From assembly GCF_000758705.1 (NCBI RefSeq), contig NZ_CP009287.1, forward strand, positions 2,542,001-2,606,000: 64,000 nt of DNA, given 5' to 3'. This DNA comes from Paenibacillus graminis (GTDB lineage Bacteria; Bacillota; Bacilli; Paenibacillales; Paenibacillaceae). The translations under genes and the position numbers were made by a program. Below the pieces are notes generated by a model. That model was given only the letters and a program-made list of their open reading frames with translations. It did not search any database and was not told where the DNA came from. Below are positions 18,296 to 27,537 of this stretch, in pieces (positions within the stretch are counted from its first letter, which is position 1; every line of letters starts with the position of its first letter).

Positions 18296-18684
18296 GCTTC
18301 ATCCCTCCTGATCAGGCTCTCCGGACACAACAGCGGCTCGTCTAATATATATTCAGAGATTGATTTTTGAGACTACCCGGAAACATTTATCCCGCTGATA
18401 GAAGCCAAGCACTAAACTGAAAGCGCAAACATGAAACAGGGAAATCGGAAGTTTTTTTCTATCTGTGCGATAAAATCATTTGATCTTCTCCAAAGCTTCC
18501 ATGTTGTTCACATAACCGTCAAAATCCGTTATGATAAATAAAGGTTACACGCGAAAAGTTCGTTGCATTCTCTGCAGGAGGTTAAACTGCCTGGTTATTA
18601 AAGATTGGAATACATCAAAATGTAAATGTTTTCATGAGCGTAAAAACAGCTTTTATACCCTTGTTGGCAAAGGAGAGAGATACT
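18296..18684 (+). promoter_or_regulatory. ytvI-citZ intergenic region with citZ promoter and candidate cre
   Basis: The region is shared by divergent ytvI and citZ. A possible promoter for citZ is TTCACA at 18507-18512, 17-base spacer, TATGAT at 18530-18535. ATAAC and GTTAT flank 18513-18533 as a small dyad that overlaps this promoter. At 18621-18634 TGTAAATGTTTTCA matches the CcpA cre consensus (TGWAANCGNTNWCA) at all but one defined position; placement downstream of the promoter would allow roadblock repression by glucose, as known for citZ in Bacillus. All sites are read by eye. Confidence 0.4.
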
Positions 18685-19797
18685 ATGACAGCTACTAAAG
18701 GCTTGGAAGGCATTGTTGCCACTACCTCCTCGATCAGTTCGATTGTAGACGGCGTACTCACTTACCGCGGTTATGATATTGATGATCTTGCGGAGAACGC
18801 CACCTTCGAAGAGACCGCTTATTTGCTGTGGTTCGGCAATTTGCCGACGACTCCTGAGCTGCAGGCTCTGCAGCGTGATCTCAGCGCTTTTGCCCCGATC
18901 CCTGAACAGGTGATTGCACAAATGAAGCTGTATCCCAAAGAGGCCAACACCATGGCTGCGCTGCGCTCGGCTGTATCCAGCCTTGCCCTGTACGATGAAG
19001 CAGCGGACGATATGAGCCGTGAGGCCAATGAGATCAAGGCTGTGAAGCTGCAGGCGCAGATTCCGACGGTGGTGGCTGCGCTGGCCCGCATCCGCAAGGG
19101 ACTGGAGCCTGTTGCTCCCAAAGAAGGCTTGTCGCTTGCCGAGAATTTCCTCTATATGCTCTGGGGCAAACAGCCGGATATCATATCCGTCAAAGCACTC
19201 GATGCTGCGCTGGTGCTGCATGCCGACCATGAGCTGAATGCCTCCACATTTGCCAGTCGGGTAACGGTAGCAACATTGTCGGACATTTATTCGGGTGTCA
19301 CTTCGGCCATCGGCGCTTTAAAGGGACCGCTGCACGGCGGTGCGAATGAGGCAGTGATGAAGATGCTGGAGGAAATTGGCAGCCTGGATGCAGTGGAGCC
19401 GTATATCCAGGGCAAGCTGGAGCGCCGTGAGAAGATTATGGGCTTTGGCCACCGGGTCTACAAAAATGGCGATCCGCGCGCCAAGCATCTGATGAAAATG
19501 TCCCACGAGCTGGGAGTAATGAAGAATGACACCACGCTCTACGATATGTCGGTCAAAGTCGAGGAGCTGATCACATCACAGAAAGGCCTCAAACCCAACG
19601 TGGACTTTTATTCGGCCTCGGTTTATACGCAGCTTGGCATTGAGCGGGAGCTGTTCACGCCGATTTTTGCCATCAGCCGTACCTCCGGATGGACTGCACA
19701 TATTCTGGAGCAATACGAGGACAACCGCATCATCCGCCCGCGTGCGGAATACACAGGCATGTCCGAGCAAAAGTACGTTCCGGTGGACGAGAGATAA
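18685..19797 (+). CDS. citZ: citrate synthase
   Basis: Condenses oxaloacetate with acetyl-CoA, the entry step of the TCA cycle. 370 residues, the short Gram-positive form, with GLEGIVATTSSISSIVDG near the N-terminus, LHADHELNASTFASRV (catalytic His), GPLHGGANEAVMKML (second His) and FGHRVYKNGDPRAKHL, and an Asp in the DFYSASVY region. ATG 18685 follows GGAGAGAG; an earlier in-frame start at 18634 would overlap the cre-like site. It heads a citZ-icd-mdh series. Confidence 0.96.
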   Translation: MTATKGLEGIVATTSSISSIVDGVLTYRGYDIDDLAENATFEETAYLLWFGNLPTTPELQALQRDLSAFAPIPEQVIAQMKLYPKEANTMAALRSAVSSLALYDEAADDMSREANEIKAVKLQAQIPTVVAALARIRKGLEPVAPKEGLSLAENFLYMLWGKQPDIISVKALDAALVLHADHELNASTFASRVTVATLSDIYSGVTSAIGALKGPLHGGANEAVMKMLEEIGSLDAVEPYIQGKLERREKIMGFGHRVYKNGDPRAKHLMKMSHELGVMKNDTTLYDMSVKVEELITSQKGLKPNVDFYSASVYTQLGIERELFTPIFAISRTSGWTAHILEQYEDNRIIRPRAEYTGMSEQKYVPVDER

Positions 19798-19859
19798 AGC
19801 GGCCCTTGCGGGCCGCTACACCCCTTTAGTAGAATGAACTATAAACCAAACTAAAGTCT

Positions 19860-19935
19860 ATGCTGCCGAAGGAGCGTTTTGTGCGAAGACGAATCAAGGG
19901 AGTGTAGGCTCACAAAACTTTTAGGAGGACTACCC
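19860..19935 (+). repeat. leader element shared with mdh, copy 1 (upstream of icd)
   Basis: The stretch reads TATGCTGCCGAAGGAG ... GCTCACAAAACTTTTAGGAGGA and is closely paralleled upstream of mdh at 21253-21321. The last 20 bases, including the ribosome site, are nearly identical in both. It is either a duplicated 5' leader or a common Paenibacillus ribosome-site context. Confidence 0.6.
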
Positions 19936-19939
19936 ACTA

Positions 19940-21235
19940 ATGTTGAAACTGGAAAAATACGATCTGCCGACAGAAGGCGAACAAATTACAATCGAAGATG
20001 GCAAGCTGCTCGTTCCGGATCATCCGATCATCCCGTTTATCGAGGGTGACGGTACAGGCCGCGACATTTGGAAAGCCTCCAAACGGGTGCTGGATGCTGC
20101 AGTAGCCAAAGCCTACGGCGGCAAGAAGCAGATTGCCTGGTACGAAGTATTTGCCGGCGAGAAAGCCTTCAATACATATGGTGAATGGCTGCCGAATGAT
20201 ACGCTGGAAGCAATCCGTGAATACATTGTAGCCATCAAGGGACCGCTGACTACTCCTATCGGTGGCGGTATCCGTTCATTGAATGTGGCGCTGCGCCAGG
20301 AACTGGATCTGTATGTCTGCCTGCGTCCGGTACGCTATTTCGATGGAGTGCCTTCTCCGGTGAAGCATCCCGAGCTGGTGGATATGGTGATTTTCCGTGA
20401 AAATACAGAGGATATCTATGCCGGTATCGAATACAAGGAAGGCTCGGCGGAAGTGAAAAAGGTCATCGAGTTCCTGCAGAACGAGATGGGCGTGAACAAA
20501 ATCCGTTTCCCGGAAACATCCGGAATCGGCATCAAGCCGGTATCCTCCGAAGGCTCGAAGCGCCTGGTGCGCTCTGCGGTTGAATATGCAATCAAGCATG
20601 GCCGCAAGAGTGTGACGCTGGTGCACAAGGGCAACATCATGAAGTTCACTGAAGGCGCATTTAAGAACTGGGGTTATGAAGTGGCGGAGCAGGAATTCGG
20701 CGACCATGTCTTCACCTGGAACCAATATGATGCCATCAAGGAGAAGAGCGGCGAGGCTGCTGCAAATGCTGCCCAGAAGGAAGCGGAAGCGTCCGGCAAA
20801 ATCATTATCAAGGATGCTATTGCGGATATCGCCCTCCAGCAGGTGTTGACCCGTCCAACCGATTTCGATGTGATCGCCACGCTCAACCTGAACGGGGACT
20901 ATCTGTCCGATGCGCTCGCTGCGCAAATCGGCGGCATCGGCATCGCACCTGGAGCGAATATTAACTATGTTACAGGACACGCTATTTTTGAAGCTACACA
21001 CGGCACTGCACCGAAATATGCCGATAAAGACGTAGTCAATCCGGGTTCGGTGATCCTGTCCGGCGTAATGCTGCTTGAGCATCTGGGCTGGCAGGAAGCA
21101 GCAGATCTGATCTACAAAGGCATGAGCACGGCTATCAATAATAAGACCGTTACCTACGATTTCGCCCGCCAGATGGAAGGCGCGACAGAGCTGAAATGCT
21201 CGGCCTTTGCTGACGAAATCATCAGTCATCTATAA
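19940..21235 (+). CDS. icd: NADP-dependent isocitrate dehydrogenase
   Basis: Oxidatively decarboxylates isocitrate to 2-oxoglutarate. 431 residues of the bacterial dimeric type: [13 protein letters not shown] near the N-terminus, the serine-containing substrate loop [48 protein letters not shown] and [14 protein letters not shown], with [14 protein letters not shown] contributing the cofactor site. ATG follows TTAGGAGGA. It stands between citZ and mdh with about 140 and 90 bases of spacer. Confidence 0.96.
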   Translation: MLKLEKYDLPTEGEQITIEDGKLLVPDHPIIPFIEGDGTGRDIWKASKRVLDAAVAKAYGGKKQIAWYEVFAGEKAFNTYGEWLPNDTLEAIREYIVAIKGPLTTPIGGGIRSLNVALRQELDLYVCLRPVRYFDGVPSPVKHPELVDMVIFRENTEDIYAGIEYKEGSAEVKKVIEFLQNEMGVNKIRFPETSGIGIKPVSSEGSKRLVRSAVEYAIKHGRKSVTLVHKGNIMKFTEGAFKNWGYEVAEQEFGDHVFTWNQYDAIKEKSGEAAANAAQKEAEASGKIIIKDAIADIALQQVLTRPTDFDVIATLNLNGDYLSDALAAQIGGIGIAPGANINYVTGHAIFEATHGTAPKYADKDVVNPGSVILSGVMLLEHLGWQEAADLIYKGMSTAINNKTVTYDFARQMEGATELKCSAFADEIISHL

Positions 21236-21252
21236 GACCAACCCTCCTCAGC

Positions 21253-21321
21253 TTATGCTGCGAAGCCAGTTTGCCGAAGCTGTGTCAAGGCTGGATATGC
21301 TCACAAAACTCTTAGGAGGAT
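21253..21321 (+). repeat. leader element shared with icd, copy 2 (upstream of mdh)
   Basis: Reads TTATGCTGCGAAG ... GCTCACAAAACTCTTAGGAGGA, paralleling 19860-19935. The block GCTCACAAAACT-TTAGGAGGA is shared, and the upstream part keeps TATGCTGC and a TCAAGG at similar distance. Confidence 0.6.
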
Positions 21322-21325
21322 AAAC

Positions 21326-22267
21326 GTGGCTATCAAACGTAATAAAATTACAGTCGTAGGTGCCGGTTTTACCGGCGCCACCACAGCGTTAATGCTTGCC
21401 CAAAAGGAGCTTGGCGATGTGGTGCTTCTGGATATTCCCCAGCTGGAGAACCCGACCAAGGGCAAGGTGCTGGATATGCTGGAGGCCGGTCCGGTACTGA
21501 AATTTGATGCGCGGATTACGGGTACCTCCAGCTACGGGGATGCGGAAGATTCAGATATTGTTATCATCACGGCGGGGATTGCGCGCAAGCCGGGAATGAG
21601 CCGCGATGATCTGGTGAATACGAATGCGGGCATTGTGAAATCGGTGTGCGAGAATGTGAAACGTGTGGCGCCTGAATCCATTGTCATCATCCTGAGCAAC
21701 CCGGTAGATGCCATGACTTACGTGGCCTTCAAAACGCTGGGCTTTCCCAAAAACCGCGTCATCGGCCAATCCGGCGTGCTGGATACCGCGCGTTACTGTA
21801 CTTTTATCGCCGAGGAGCTTAACGTTTCGGTGGAGGATGTACGCGGCTTTGTTCTGGGCGGCCACGGGGACGACATGGTTCCGCTGGTGCGGTATTCCAG
21901 TGTCGGCGGCATTCCGATCGAAACACTGATGCCGGCAGAGCGGATTGCGGAGATCGTGCAGCGTACACGGGTTGGCGGCGGTGAGATTGTCAGCCTGCTT
22001 GGCAACGGCAGTGCTTACTATGCCCCTGCGGCATCTCTTGTGCAGATGACCGAAGCGGTTCTGAAGGATAAGAAGCGGATACTTCCTGTCATTGCCCTTC
22101 TCGAAGGAGAATACGGATACGACGGTCTGTTCATGGGCATCCCGGCTCTGCTGGGTGCGGATGGCATTGAGAAGATCTTCGAGCTGGAGCTGACAGCGGA
22201 AGAGAAAGCGGCTCTCGATAAGTCTGCGGATTCAGTACGTGCAGTAACTTCAGTGGTTACGGTCTAG
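21326..22267 (+). CDS. mdh: malate dehydrogenase
   Basis: Interconverts malate and oxaloacetate with NAD. 313 residues of the LDH-like MDH type: nucleotide-binding [15 protein letters not shown] at the N-terminus, [17 protein letters not shown] (substrate-binding Arg), [14 protein letters not shown] and the catalytic His in [19 protein letters not shown] start follows TTAGGAGGATAAAC. It ends the citZ-icd-mdh set and is closed by a strong terminator. Confidence 0.96.
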   Translation: MAIKRNKITVVGAGFTGATTALMLAQKELGDVVLLDIPQLENPTKGKVLDMLEAGPVLKFDARITGTSSYGDAEDSDIVIITAGIARKPGMSRDDLVNTNAGIVKSVCENVKRVAPESIVIILSNPVDAMTYVAFKTLGFPKNRVIGQSGVLDTARYCTFIAEELNVSVEDVRGFVLGGHGDDMVPLVRYSSVGGIPIETLMPAERIAEIVQRTRVGGGEIVSLLGNGSAYYAPAASLVQMTEAVLKDKKRILPVIALLEGEYGYDGLFMGIPALLGADGIEKIFELELTAEEKAALDKSADSVRAVTSVVTV

Positions 22268-22281
22268 GTTCATACGGATAT

Positions 22282-22320
22282 AAGCCCTCATTTCCATTCA
22301 AGAAATGAGGGCTTTCTTTT
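22282..22320 (+). terminator. intrinsic terminator after mdh
   Basis: AAGCCCTCATTTC and GAAATGAGGGCTT form a 13-bp stem with a seven-base loop, then TCTTTT. Confidence 0.9.
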
Positions 22321-22388
22321 CATAAGCGATGCGGTTGGGTATAATAAGAATGTAACATATATCACAGCGAAAAATGAGGAGGCTAATC

Positions 22389-22814
22389 ATGGATCGGATT
22401 TTCTTTTTCTTACATATGATCGGGACATTGGCGCTCGGCTTCTATCTGGTGCTGCCGTTTATTTTGAACGGTACGGCCAAGCTCTCTGCTTCAGCCAAAG
22501 AGGGGACGTTAAGCGCTATCGGCGGATTTAACCGGTTCGCCCAGTATGGTCTGGTCATTCAACTGCTGACAGGGGGCTATATGATTTCACAAGGGGATTA
22601 TACCGTAGCCTGGATGGTTGTGGTTATAGTTCTCCTGCTGGCGATGTTTGCCTTAGGCGGCATTATGGGCAAGCCGCTGCGTCTGGCAGCTGCCGGAATG
22701 CGCGAGAACCGCGATGTGTCTGACCATACCGCGAAGCTGCGCACCCTGAGCCTGCTGCTGATGGTCCTGCTGATCGTGATGATGTTTTTTATGGTGTACA
22801 GACATATTATCTAA
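22389..22814 (+). CDS. four-span membrane protein of unknown function
   Basis: A 141-residue protein, ATG 22389 with GAGGAGG seven bases before. Spans: about 4-25 (IFFFLHMIGTLALGFYLVLPF), 50-65 (YGLVIQLLTGGYMI), 72-95 (AWMVVVIVLLLAMFALGGIMG) and 118-139 (LSLLLMVLLIVMMFFMVYRHI). The arrangement resembles small haem-copper-linked or DUF2269-like membrane proteins, but there are no metal or haem ligands that settle it. It stands alone between mdh and an SDR gene. Confidence 0.7.
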   Translation: MDRIFFFLHMIGTLALGFYLVLPFILNGTAKLSASAKEGTLSAIGGFNRFAQYGLVIQLLTGGYMISQGDYTVAWMVVVIVLLLAMFALGGIMGKPLRLAAAGMRENRDVSDHTAKLRTLSLLLMVLLIVMMFFMVYRHII

Positions 22815-23051
22815 GTTGAACTCACGTAAAATGGCTCCGGCTGCGAGGGCTTTTTTCTGTGGAAATGCGGGTATAGGTGATGATGACGAGGTGCCGTCCC
22901 CAGCAAAAGCGGCTGGATTTTTTGTTTGGATTACCTGGAAGTGTGGTAAGTAACATAACGTAAAGCGATTGTATAATTGATGATGCATAAGCCATCCTAA
23001 TACGATGTGGTTACTTCCCAAAAAAGTTGCACAGCGAAAGGAGAATGGATC

Positions 23052-23921
23052 ATGCCAGACAACAAACAATCCACCAAAACTTTGCCGCCTCAGGTGCAGG
23101 ACCGGCAGCCCGGAATCGAGAGCGAGATGAAGCCGCGTCCGGAATTTGAAACCTCAAGCTATAAAGCGGCAGGCAAGCTGCTGGGCAAGGCGGCTCTGAT
23201 TACGGGAGGCGACAGCGGTATTGGGCGTGCGGTTGCCGTTCATTTTGCCAAGGAAGGTGCGGATGTGGTCATTTCCTATCTGAATGAGCATTCCGATGCC
23301 GAAGAAACGAAACGCCAGGTCGAGCAGGAGGGCCGGAAGTGTATTCTGGTCGCCGGTGACATTGGGGTAGAAGCATTCTGCCAGGACCTGATCAACAAAA
23401 CAGTAGAAGGCCTGGGCAAACTAGACATCCTGATCAACAACGCCGCCGAGCAGCATCCGCAGGACAAGATTGAGGATATCACCTCGGAGCAGCTGGAGCG
23501 GACGTTCCGTACGAATATTTTTTCCATGTTCTATTTGACCAAGGCCGCTATGCCGCATCTGAAAAAAGGTTCTACGATCATCAACACGACGTCGATCACA
23601 GCCTACCGGGGAAGCCCGCAGCTGCTGGACTATTCGTCTACCAAAGGCGCAATTCTCAGCTTCACCCGCTCACTGTCGATGAATCTGGCGGAAAAAGGCA
23701 TCCGTGTCAATGCCGTAGCTCCGGGTCCGATCTGGACACCGCTGATTCCATCCACTTTTGATGCCAAAAAGGTCAGCGAGTTCGGCGGCACACAGCCGAT
23801 GAAACGTCCGGGACAGCCGGAAGAGCTGGCTCCAGCCTATGTCTATCTGGCCTCGGATGATTCATCCTATGTCAGCGGGCAGGTCATGCATGTTAATGGC
23901 GGAGAAGTGGTCAACGGCTAA
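23052..23921 (+). CDS. short-chain dehydrogenase/reductase, general-stress type
   Basis: 289 residues with an N-terminal extension of about 45 residues (MPDNKQSTKTLPPQVQDRQ) before the Rossmann fold. Motifs: TGGDSGIG cofactor loop, NNAAEQ, catalytic Ser in TTSITAY and Tyr-x3-Lys in YSSTKGAILSF, and a C-terminal YVSGQVMHVNGGEVVNG. The extension plus this core is typical of Bacillus YhdF/YdaD-like stress dehydrogenases. Substrate unknown. ATG 23052 has AAAGGAGAATGG upstream. A terminator hairpin follows. Confidence 0.9.
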   Translation: MPDNKQSTKTLPPQVQDRQPGIESEMKPRPEFETSSYKAAGKLLGKAALITGGDSGIGRAVAVHFAKEGADVVISYLNEHSDAEETKRQVEQEGRKCILVAGDIGVEAFCQDLINKTVEGLGKLDILINNAAEQHPQDKIEDITSEQLERTFRTNIFSMFYLTKAAMPHLKKGSTIINTTSITAYRGSPQLLDYSSTKGAILSFTRSLSMNLAEKGIRVNAVAPGPIWTPLIPSTFDAKKVSEFGGTQPMKRPGQPEELAPAYVYLASDDSSYVSGQVMHVNGGEVVNG

Positions 23922-23967
23922 GAGTTGTGGTGCAGACCAGGTTTACTTGGAAATACAGCAGCAGTTT

Positions 23968-23998
23968 AAGAGCGTGCCTTCGCGGCCCGCTCTTTTTG
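23968..23998 (+). terminator. intrinsic terminator after the SDR gene
   Basis: AAGAGCGTGCC and CGGCCCGCTCTT pair with one mismatch around TTCG, followed by TTTTT. Confidence 0.75.
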
Positions 23999-24096
23999 CT
24001 GCACCTGCCAAGGAAGCAGTTTTTCAGCGAAAGGGATAGCTTTTCCGAGGAATTATATGTTAATATGAACCACGTCAGCAACTGAATAATGGAATT

Positions 24097-24186
24097 GTCC
24101 CTAGGGGTGCCGCGAGGCTGAGACGAACGTTCCGTTCGGACCCTTTGAACCTGATCTGGTTAAACCCAGCGTAGGAAAGCGGAGAA
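24097..24186 (+). promoter_or_regulatory. TPP riboswitch (THI element)
   Basis: The conserved core is complete: AGGGGTGCCGCGAGGCTGAG (P2/J3-2 side), a variable P3 arm AACGTTCCGTT, then ACCCTTTGAACCTGATCTGG and TTAAACCCAGCGTAGGAAAG. This binds thiamine pyrophosphate. It is followed 56 bases later by a terminator and then, after a repeat array, by tenI-thiS-thiG-thiH, so TPP should switch off the thiazole branch by premature termination. Confidence 0.95.
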
Positions 24187-24241
24187 TGAATGAACTGCAG
24201 CGGGGTTGTATCCATACGCCCGTATTCCTGTACACATTTAT

Positions 24242-24274
24242 GACTGCCTCCTACCGCGGGGGCGGTTTTTTTGT
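24242..24274 (+). terminator. riboswitch-controlled terminator
   Basis: CTGCCTCC and GGGGGCGG pair (two G-U pairs) around TACCGC and run into TTTTTTT. Its position 56 bases past the TPP aptamer makes it the likely expression platform. Confidence 0.8.
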
Positions 24275-24385
24275 TGTCTGGAAATTATGTGTTTTTTCTG
24301 TTTTGGATAAGGTGTGTAAGGGGAGAAGGGATTTTTTACTTGGTTCGTTTAAAGAACAAATTTGGATCTGAACGCGGGTTGGCCT

Positions 24386-24480
24386 GGAAAGAACGGCAGA
24401 AATGCCTTTGTTGAAGAGTTGACGGCTGGTTTGTCCGGAAAGAACGGCAGAAATGCCTTTGTTGAAGGGTCGAAGGCTGG
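24386..24480 (+). repeat. 51-bp tandem repeat sharing a core with tRNA terminators
   Basis: Two clear copies start at 24386 and 24437: GGAAAGAACGGCAGAAATGC, then CTTTGTTGAAG and a variable end with GGCTGGTTTG. The GGCAGAAATGCC centre is a small hairpin. The 20-mer GAAAGAACGGCAGAAATGCC also occurs exactly in the terminator after tRNA-Lys at 46215-46234. The array lies between the riboswitch terminator and tenI, in the thi leader. Confidence 0.85.
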
Positions 24481-24532
24481 TTTGTTCTGTTCCCGGTCTG
24501 CTCAAAGAATATAGCGAATAGAAGGTGAAGCT

Positions 24533-25135
24533 GTGGCGGAGATTCATTTGATCTCGGACGGAAGGCTTGCGCCGGGAGAATTCATTAACCTTGCTGCGGC
24601 TGTATATCCGCTCGTGGACTACATCCATCTGCGGGAAAAGCACCGGTCTGCCCTGGAACTGCTGGACATGGCGAAGCAGCTGCTGCTTGCGGGGGTTCCC
24701 GCTTCCAGCCTAGTCATCAATGACCGGCTGGATGTTGCGCTGGCCGCTGGTGCAGGCGCTGTTCAGCTGGCCTGGAACAGCCTGCCGCCGGCTGCAGCCC
24801 GTGCCGCCGCTCCCCGCCTGCGGCTGGGCAGGTCGGTGCATTCCGCGGCGGAAGCTGCGGAAGCGGGCCTGCAGGGGGCCGACTATTGCCTGTTCGGCCA
24901 TGTTTTTCCTACCGCCTGCAAACCCGGCCAGCAGGAGCGCGGTTTGGGGCTGCTGGGGGAAGCGGTGCGCTGCAGCCGTATTCCGCTGATTGCCATCGGC
25001 GGCATAGAGCCGGGCAATGCCGGTCAGGTGATCCGGCAAGGGGCAGCCGGGATTGCAGTCATGTCCGGCATTTGTGGTGCCGGAGACGCTGTATCCGCTG
25101 CGCGTGCTTACCGGTTGGCGGTCCAGGAGGCTTAA
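24533..25135 (+). CDS. tenI: thiazole tautomerase TenI
   Basis: 200 residues with the ThiE/TenI barrel fold. It matches TenI rather than ThiE: GRSVHSAAEAAEAG at 99-112 and LFGHVFPTACKPG at 120-132, where H123 aligns with the catalytic histidine of B. subtilis TenI, and IPLIAIGGIEPGN. TenI aromatises the thiazole carboxylate phosphate tautomer made by ThiG, speeding thiamine synthesis. GTG 24533 follows GAAGGTGAAGCT. First gene of tenI-thiS-thiG-thiH under the TPP riboswitch. Confidence 0.88.
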   Translation: MAEIHLISDGRLAPGEFINLAAAVYPLVDYIHLREKHRSALELLDMAKQLLLAGVPASSLVINDRLDVALAAGAGAVQLAWNSLPPAAARAAAPRLRLGRSVHSAAEAAEAGLQGADYCLFGHVFPTACKPGQQERGLGLLGEAVRCSRIPLIAIGGIEPGNAGQVIRQGAAGIAVMSGICGAGDAVSAARAYRLAVQEA

Positions 25136-25212
25136 GACCGGAGTTGTTATGTGTTTAAGTTGTTATGCGTTTAGTGAGCTATGGATATGTCACGCAAAGG
25201 AGGTGAGAAGGC

Positions 25213-25416
25213 ATGAATCTGATCATCAATGGCAAAGCCCTGGAGATTGCGGAAGACTGCCGGACGGTAGCTGACCTGCTCAGCCGGCCCGAATGGAGCG
25301 GACGGCTTGTGATCGTGGAGCGCAATGGTGAAATTGTGAACAGGGAGCATTACGGCGAGACATCGTTCTGTGAAGGTGACCGGCTGGAGCTGGTGCATTT
25401 TGTAGGCGGGGGCTGA
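25213..25416 (+). CDS. thiS: sulfur carrier protein ThiS
   Basis: 67 residues with ubiquitin-like fold, beginning MNLIINGKALEIAEDCRTV and ending VGGG; the C-terminal Gly-Gly is the site made into a thiocarboxylate that donates sulfur to the thiazole ring. ATG has AAAGGAGGTGAGAAGGC before it, a strong ribosome site. Second in the thi operon. No thiF adenylyltransferase is coded nearby, so activation must come from elsewhere. Confidence 0.92.
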   Translation: MNLIINGKALEIAEDCRTVADLLSRPEWSGRLVIVERNGEIVNREHYGETSFCEGDRLELVHFVGGG

Positions 25417-25523
25417 AGCACTGCTTCCTGAGAGAGCACAATGCGGGGCGTTCGTTCCCATAGCATCTCTTCATTTTGCAACCACAGCAGATATTATCCG
25501 ATTTCATACCAGGAGGCATGCTT

Positions 25524-26288
25524 ATGTTAGATCCATTTGTGATTGGCGGTATTACGTTATCAAGCCGGCTGTTCATCGGCACCGGCAAATACAGCCGGAA
25601 TACACTGATTCCCGAGGTGGTTGCGTCTTCAGGCTCACAAGTGATCACGGTTGCCCTTCGCCGCATAGATCCGGAGAGCCGCGACAATATTGTCAGCCAT
25701 ATTCCTCCCCATATGACCCTGCTGCCTAATACATCGGGGGCGCGCACCGCCGAGGAAGCCGTGCGGATCGCCAGACTGGCCAGAGCCGCAGGCCTTGGCA
25801 ACTGGGTCAAGATTGAGGTCATTAACGATCAGAAATATCTGCTGCCGGATAATCTTGAGACCATCCGCGCTACGGAGATACTTGCCGCCGAAGGTTTTGT
25901 GGTGCTGCCGTATATGAGCCCGGACCTCTCCGCTGCAATTCGAATGAAAGAGGCTGGAGCTGCCGCGGTTATGCCGCTTGGCTCGCCTATCGGCTCCAAC
26001 CGCGGCCTGCGGACCAAAGAGCTGCTCCGCATTCTCATCTCTGAGGTGGATCTTCCGGTTATTGTTGACGCCGGTATCGGCCGACCGTCCGAAGCGGCGG
26101 AAGCTATGGAGCTGGGGGCCTCCGCTGTGCTGCTCAATACGGCTATCGCTACTGCCCGTGATCCGCTGCTGATGGCCGAAGCCTTCCGCGAAGCCGTATC
26201 TTCAGGCCGCAAGGCCTATTTGGCCGGGCTCGGTCCGGTGGAAGAGACGGCGGTCGCGTCTTCGCCTTTGACCGGATTTCTGAAGTGA
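25524..26288 (+). CDS. thiG: thiazole synthase ThiG
   Basis: Forms the thiazole ring from 1-deoxyxylulose 5-phosphate, ThiS-thiocarboxylate and an iminoacetate. 254 residues: [39 protein letters not shown] with K96 at the Schiff-base position, and [15 protein letters not shown] with [23 protein letters not shown] 25524 is chosen over 25518 because AGGAGG then lies seven bases away. Lies between thiS and thiH. Confidence 0.95.
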   Translation: MLDPFVIGGITLSSRLFIGTGKYSRNTLIPEVVASSGSQVITVALRRIDPESRDNIVSHIPPHMTLLPNTSGARTAEEAVRIARLARAAGLGNWVKIEVINDQKYLLPDNLETIRATEILAAEGFVVLPYMSPDLSAAIRMKEAGAAAVMPLGSPIGSNRGLRTKELLRILISEVDLPVIVDAGIGRPSEAAEAMELGASAVLLNTAIATARDPLLMAEAFREAVSSGRKAYLAGLGPVEETAVASSPLTGFLK

Positions 26289-26318
26289 TTCTGAGCCATA
26301 CCGAAAGGAGGGAGAAAC

Positions 26319-27431
26319 ATGAGTTTTTATGAAACACTGACCCGTCTGGAGCAGCTTCCTTACGAGAGCCTATGGCAGCAGTTCCAGGTGGAGGATGTGA
26401 AGCGGGCACTATGCAAGGACCGCCTGGATGAAAGCGACCTGCTGGCCCTGCTGTCTCCGGCTGCGGAGCCATGCCTGGAGGAGATAGCCCAGCGTGCGCA
26501 GCGGCTGACCCGTACGCATTTCGGGCATGTGATGCAGCTGTTCACACCGATGTATCTGGCCGATTTTTGTGTGAATCACTGCACCTATTGCAGCTTCAGC
26601 TCCATTTATGATTTTCCGAGAAAAAAATTGACGCCGGAGGAGGTCAGGCAAGAGGCGATTGCGATCTCCTCCACAGGCCTGCGCCATCTTCTGGTGCTGA
26701 CCGGCGAATCGCGCAGTGACAGCCCGGCTTCTTATGTGAAGGAATGCGTAGAAATTCTGCACGAGTACTTCCCTTCCGTAAGTATTGAGGTGAATCCGCT
26801 GTCCACGGAGGAATACCGGGAGCTTAGAGAGGCGGGAGTGGACGGCTTGACCCTGTATCAGGAGGTTTATCATCAGGAAACGTACCGGAAGCTGCATGTA
26901 AAAGGTCCCAAAAGAGTCTTCCGCAACCGGCTGGATGCCCCCGAGCGGGGCTGTCAGGCCGGCTTCCGCTCTGTCAACATCGGTGCGCTCCTTGGGATGT
27001 ATGATTGGCGGCAGGAGGCATTCATGACCGCGATGCATGCGAGGTATCTGCAGGACAAGTATCCGGAATGCGAAATCGGCTTATCCGCCCCGCGTTTCCG
27101 GCCGTATTTGGGGGAATTCAATCCGGATAGCGATGTTACGGACCGGGCGCTGGTGCAGATTATTTTGGCGTACCGCCTGTTTCTGCCCCGTTCCGGCATT
27201 ACCTTGTCTACCCGGGAGCCTGCCTCGCTGCGTAATCATCTGATCCACCTGGGCATCACCAAAATGTCCGCAGGCGTCTCCACTGAAGTGGGAGGACACA
27301 CCCAGGATGGCGGAACTCCGCAGTTCGAAATTTCGGATGAACGGAGTGTAGAAGAAATTACGGACATGCTTCAGGCAAACGGCCTGCAGCCGGTCTTCAA
27401 GGATTGGGATCTGCTGAGGCTGCAAGCGTAA
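26319..27431 (+). CDS. thiH: 2-iminoacetate synthase ThiH (radical SAM)
   Basis: Cleaves tyrosine to 2-iminoacetate (dehydroglycine) and p-cresol using S-adenosylmethionine and a [4Fe-4S] cluster; 370 residues. The radical-SAM cysteines are C84-X3-C88-X2-C91 (FCVNHCTYCSF). GLTLYQEVYHQETYRKLH and GISLTKMSAGV-like C-terminal segments are typical of ThiH. ATG follows GAAAGGAGGGAG. This is the route alternative to glycine oxidase ThiO used by B. subtilis; oxygen-sensitive enzyme in an apparently facultative organism is worth noting. Confidence 0.94.
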   Translation: MSFYETLTRLEQLPYESLWQQFQVEDVKRALCKDRLDESDLLALLSPAAEPCLEEIAQRAQRLTRTHFGHVMQLFTPMYLADFCVNHCTYCSFSSIYDFPRKKLTPEEVRQEAIAISSTGLRHLLVLTGESRSDSPASYVKECVEILHEYFPSVSIEVNPLSTEEYRELREAGVDGLTLYQEVYHQETYRKLHVKGPKRVFRNRLDAPERGCQAGFRSVNIGALLGMYDWRQEAFMTAMHARYLQDKYPECEIGLSAPRFRPYLGEFNPDSDVTDRALVQIILAYRLFLPRSGITLSTREPASLRNHLIHLGITKMSAGVSTEVGGHTQDGGTPQFEISDERSVEEITDMLQANGLQPVFKDWDLLRLQA

Positions 27432-27537
27432 TAGAAAGTTGACTGTGACAGCAGCTCATAGCCGGCAAATTTTATTCCATCTGACTCCGCCTGCTGAGAA
27501 TTTTAAGAGAGTTTGTTCTCTGTGAGGGAAGGAACTT

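Noticed and set aside
19798..19817. AGCGGCCC-TTGC-GGGCCGCT hairpin after citZ as terminator
   Set aside because: It is stable but no T-run follows (ACACCCC), so it is more likely an mRNA-stabilising or attenuating hairpin.
24186..24371. Possible small gene between the TPP riboswitch and tenI
   Set aside because: It runs through the riboswitch terminator and has no ribosome site.
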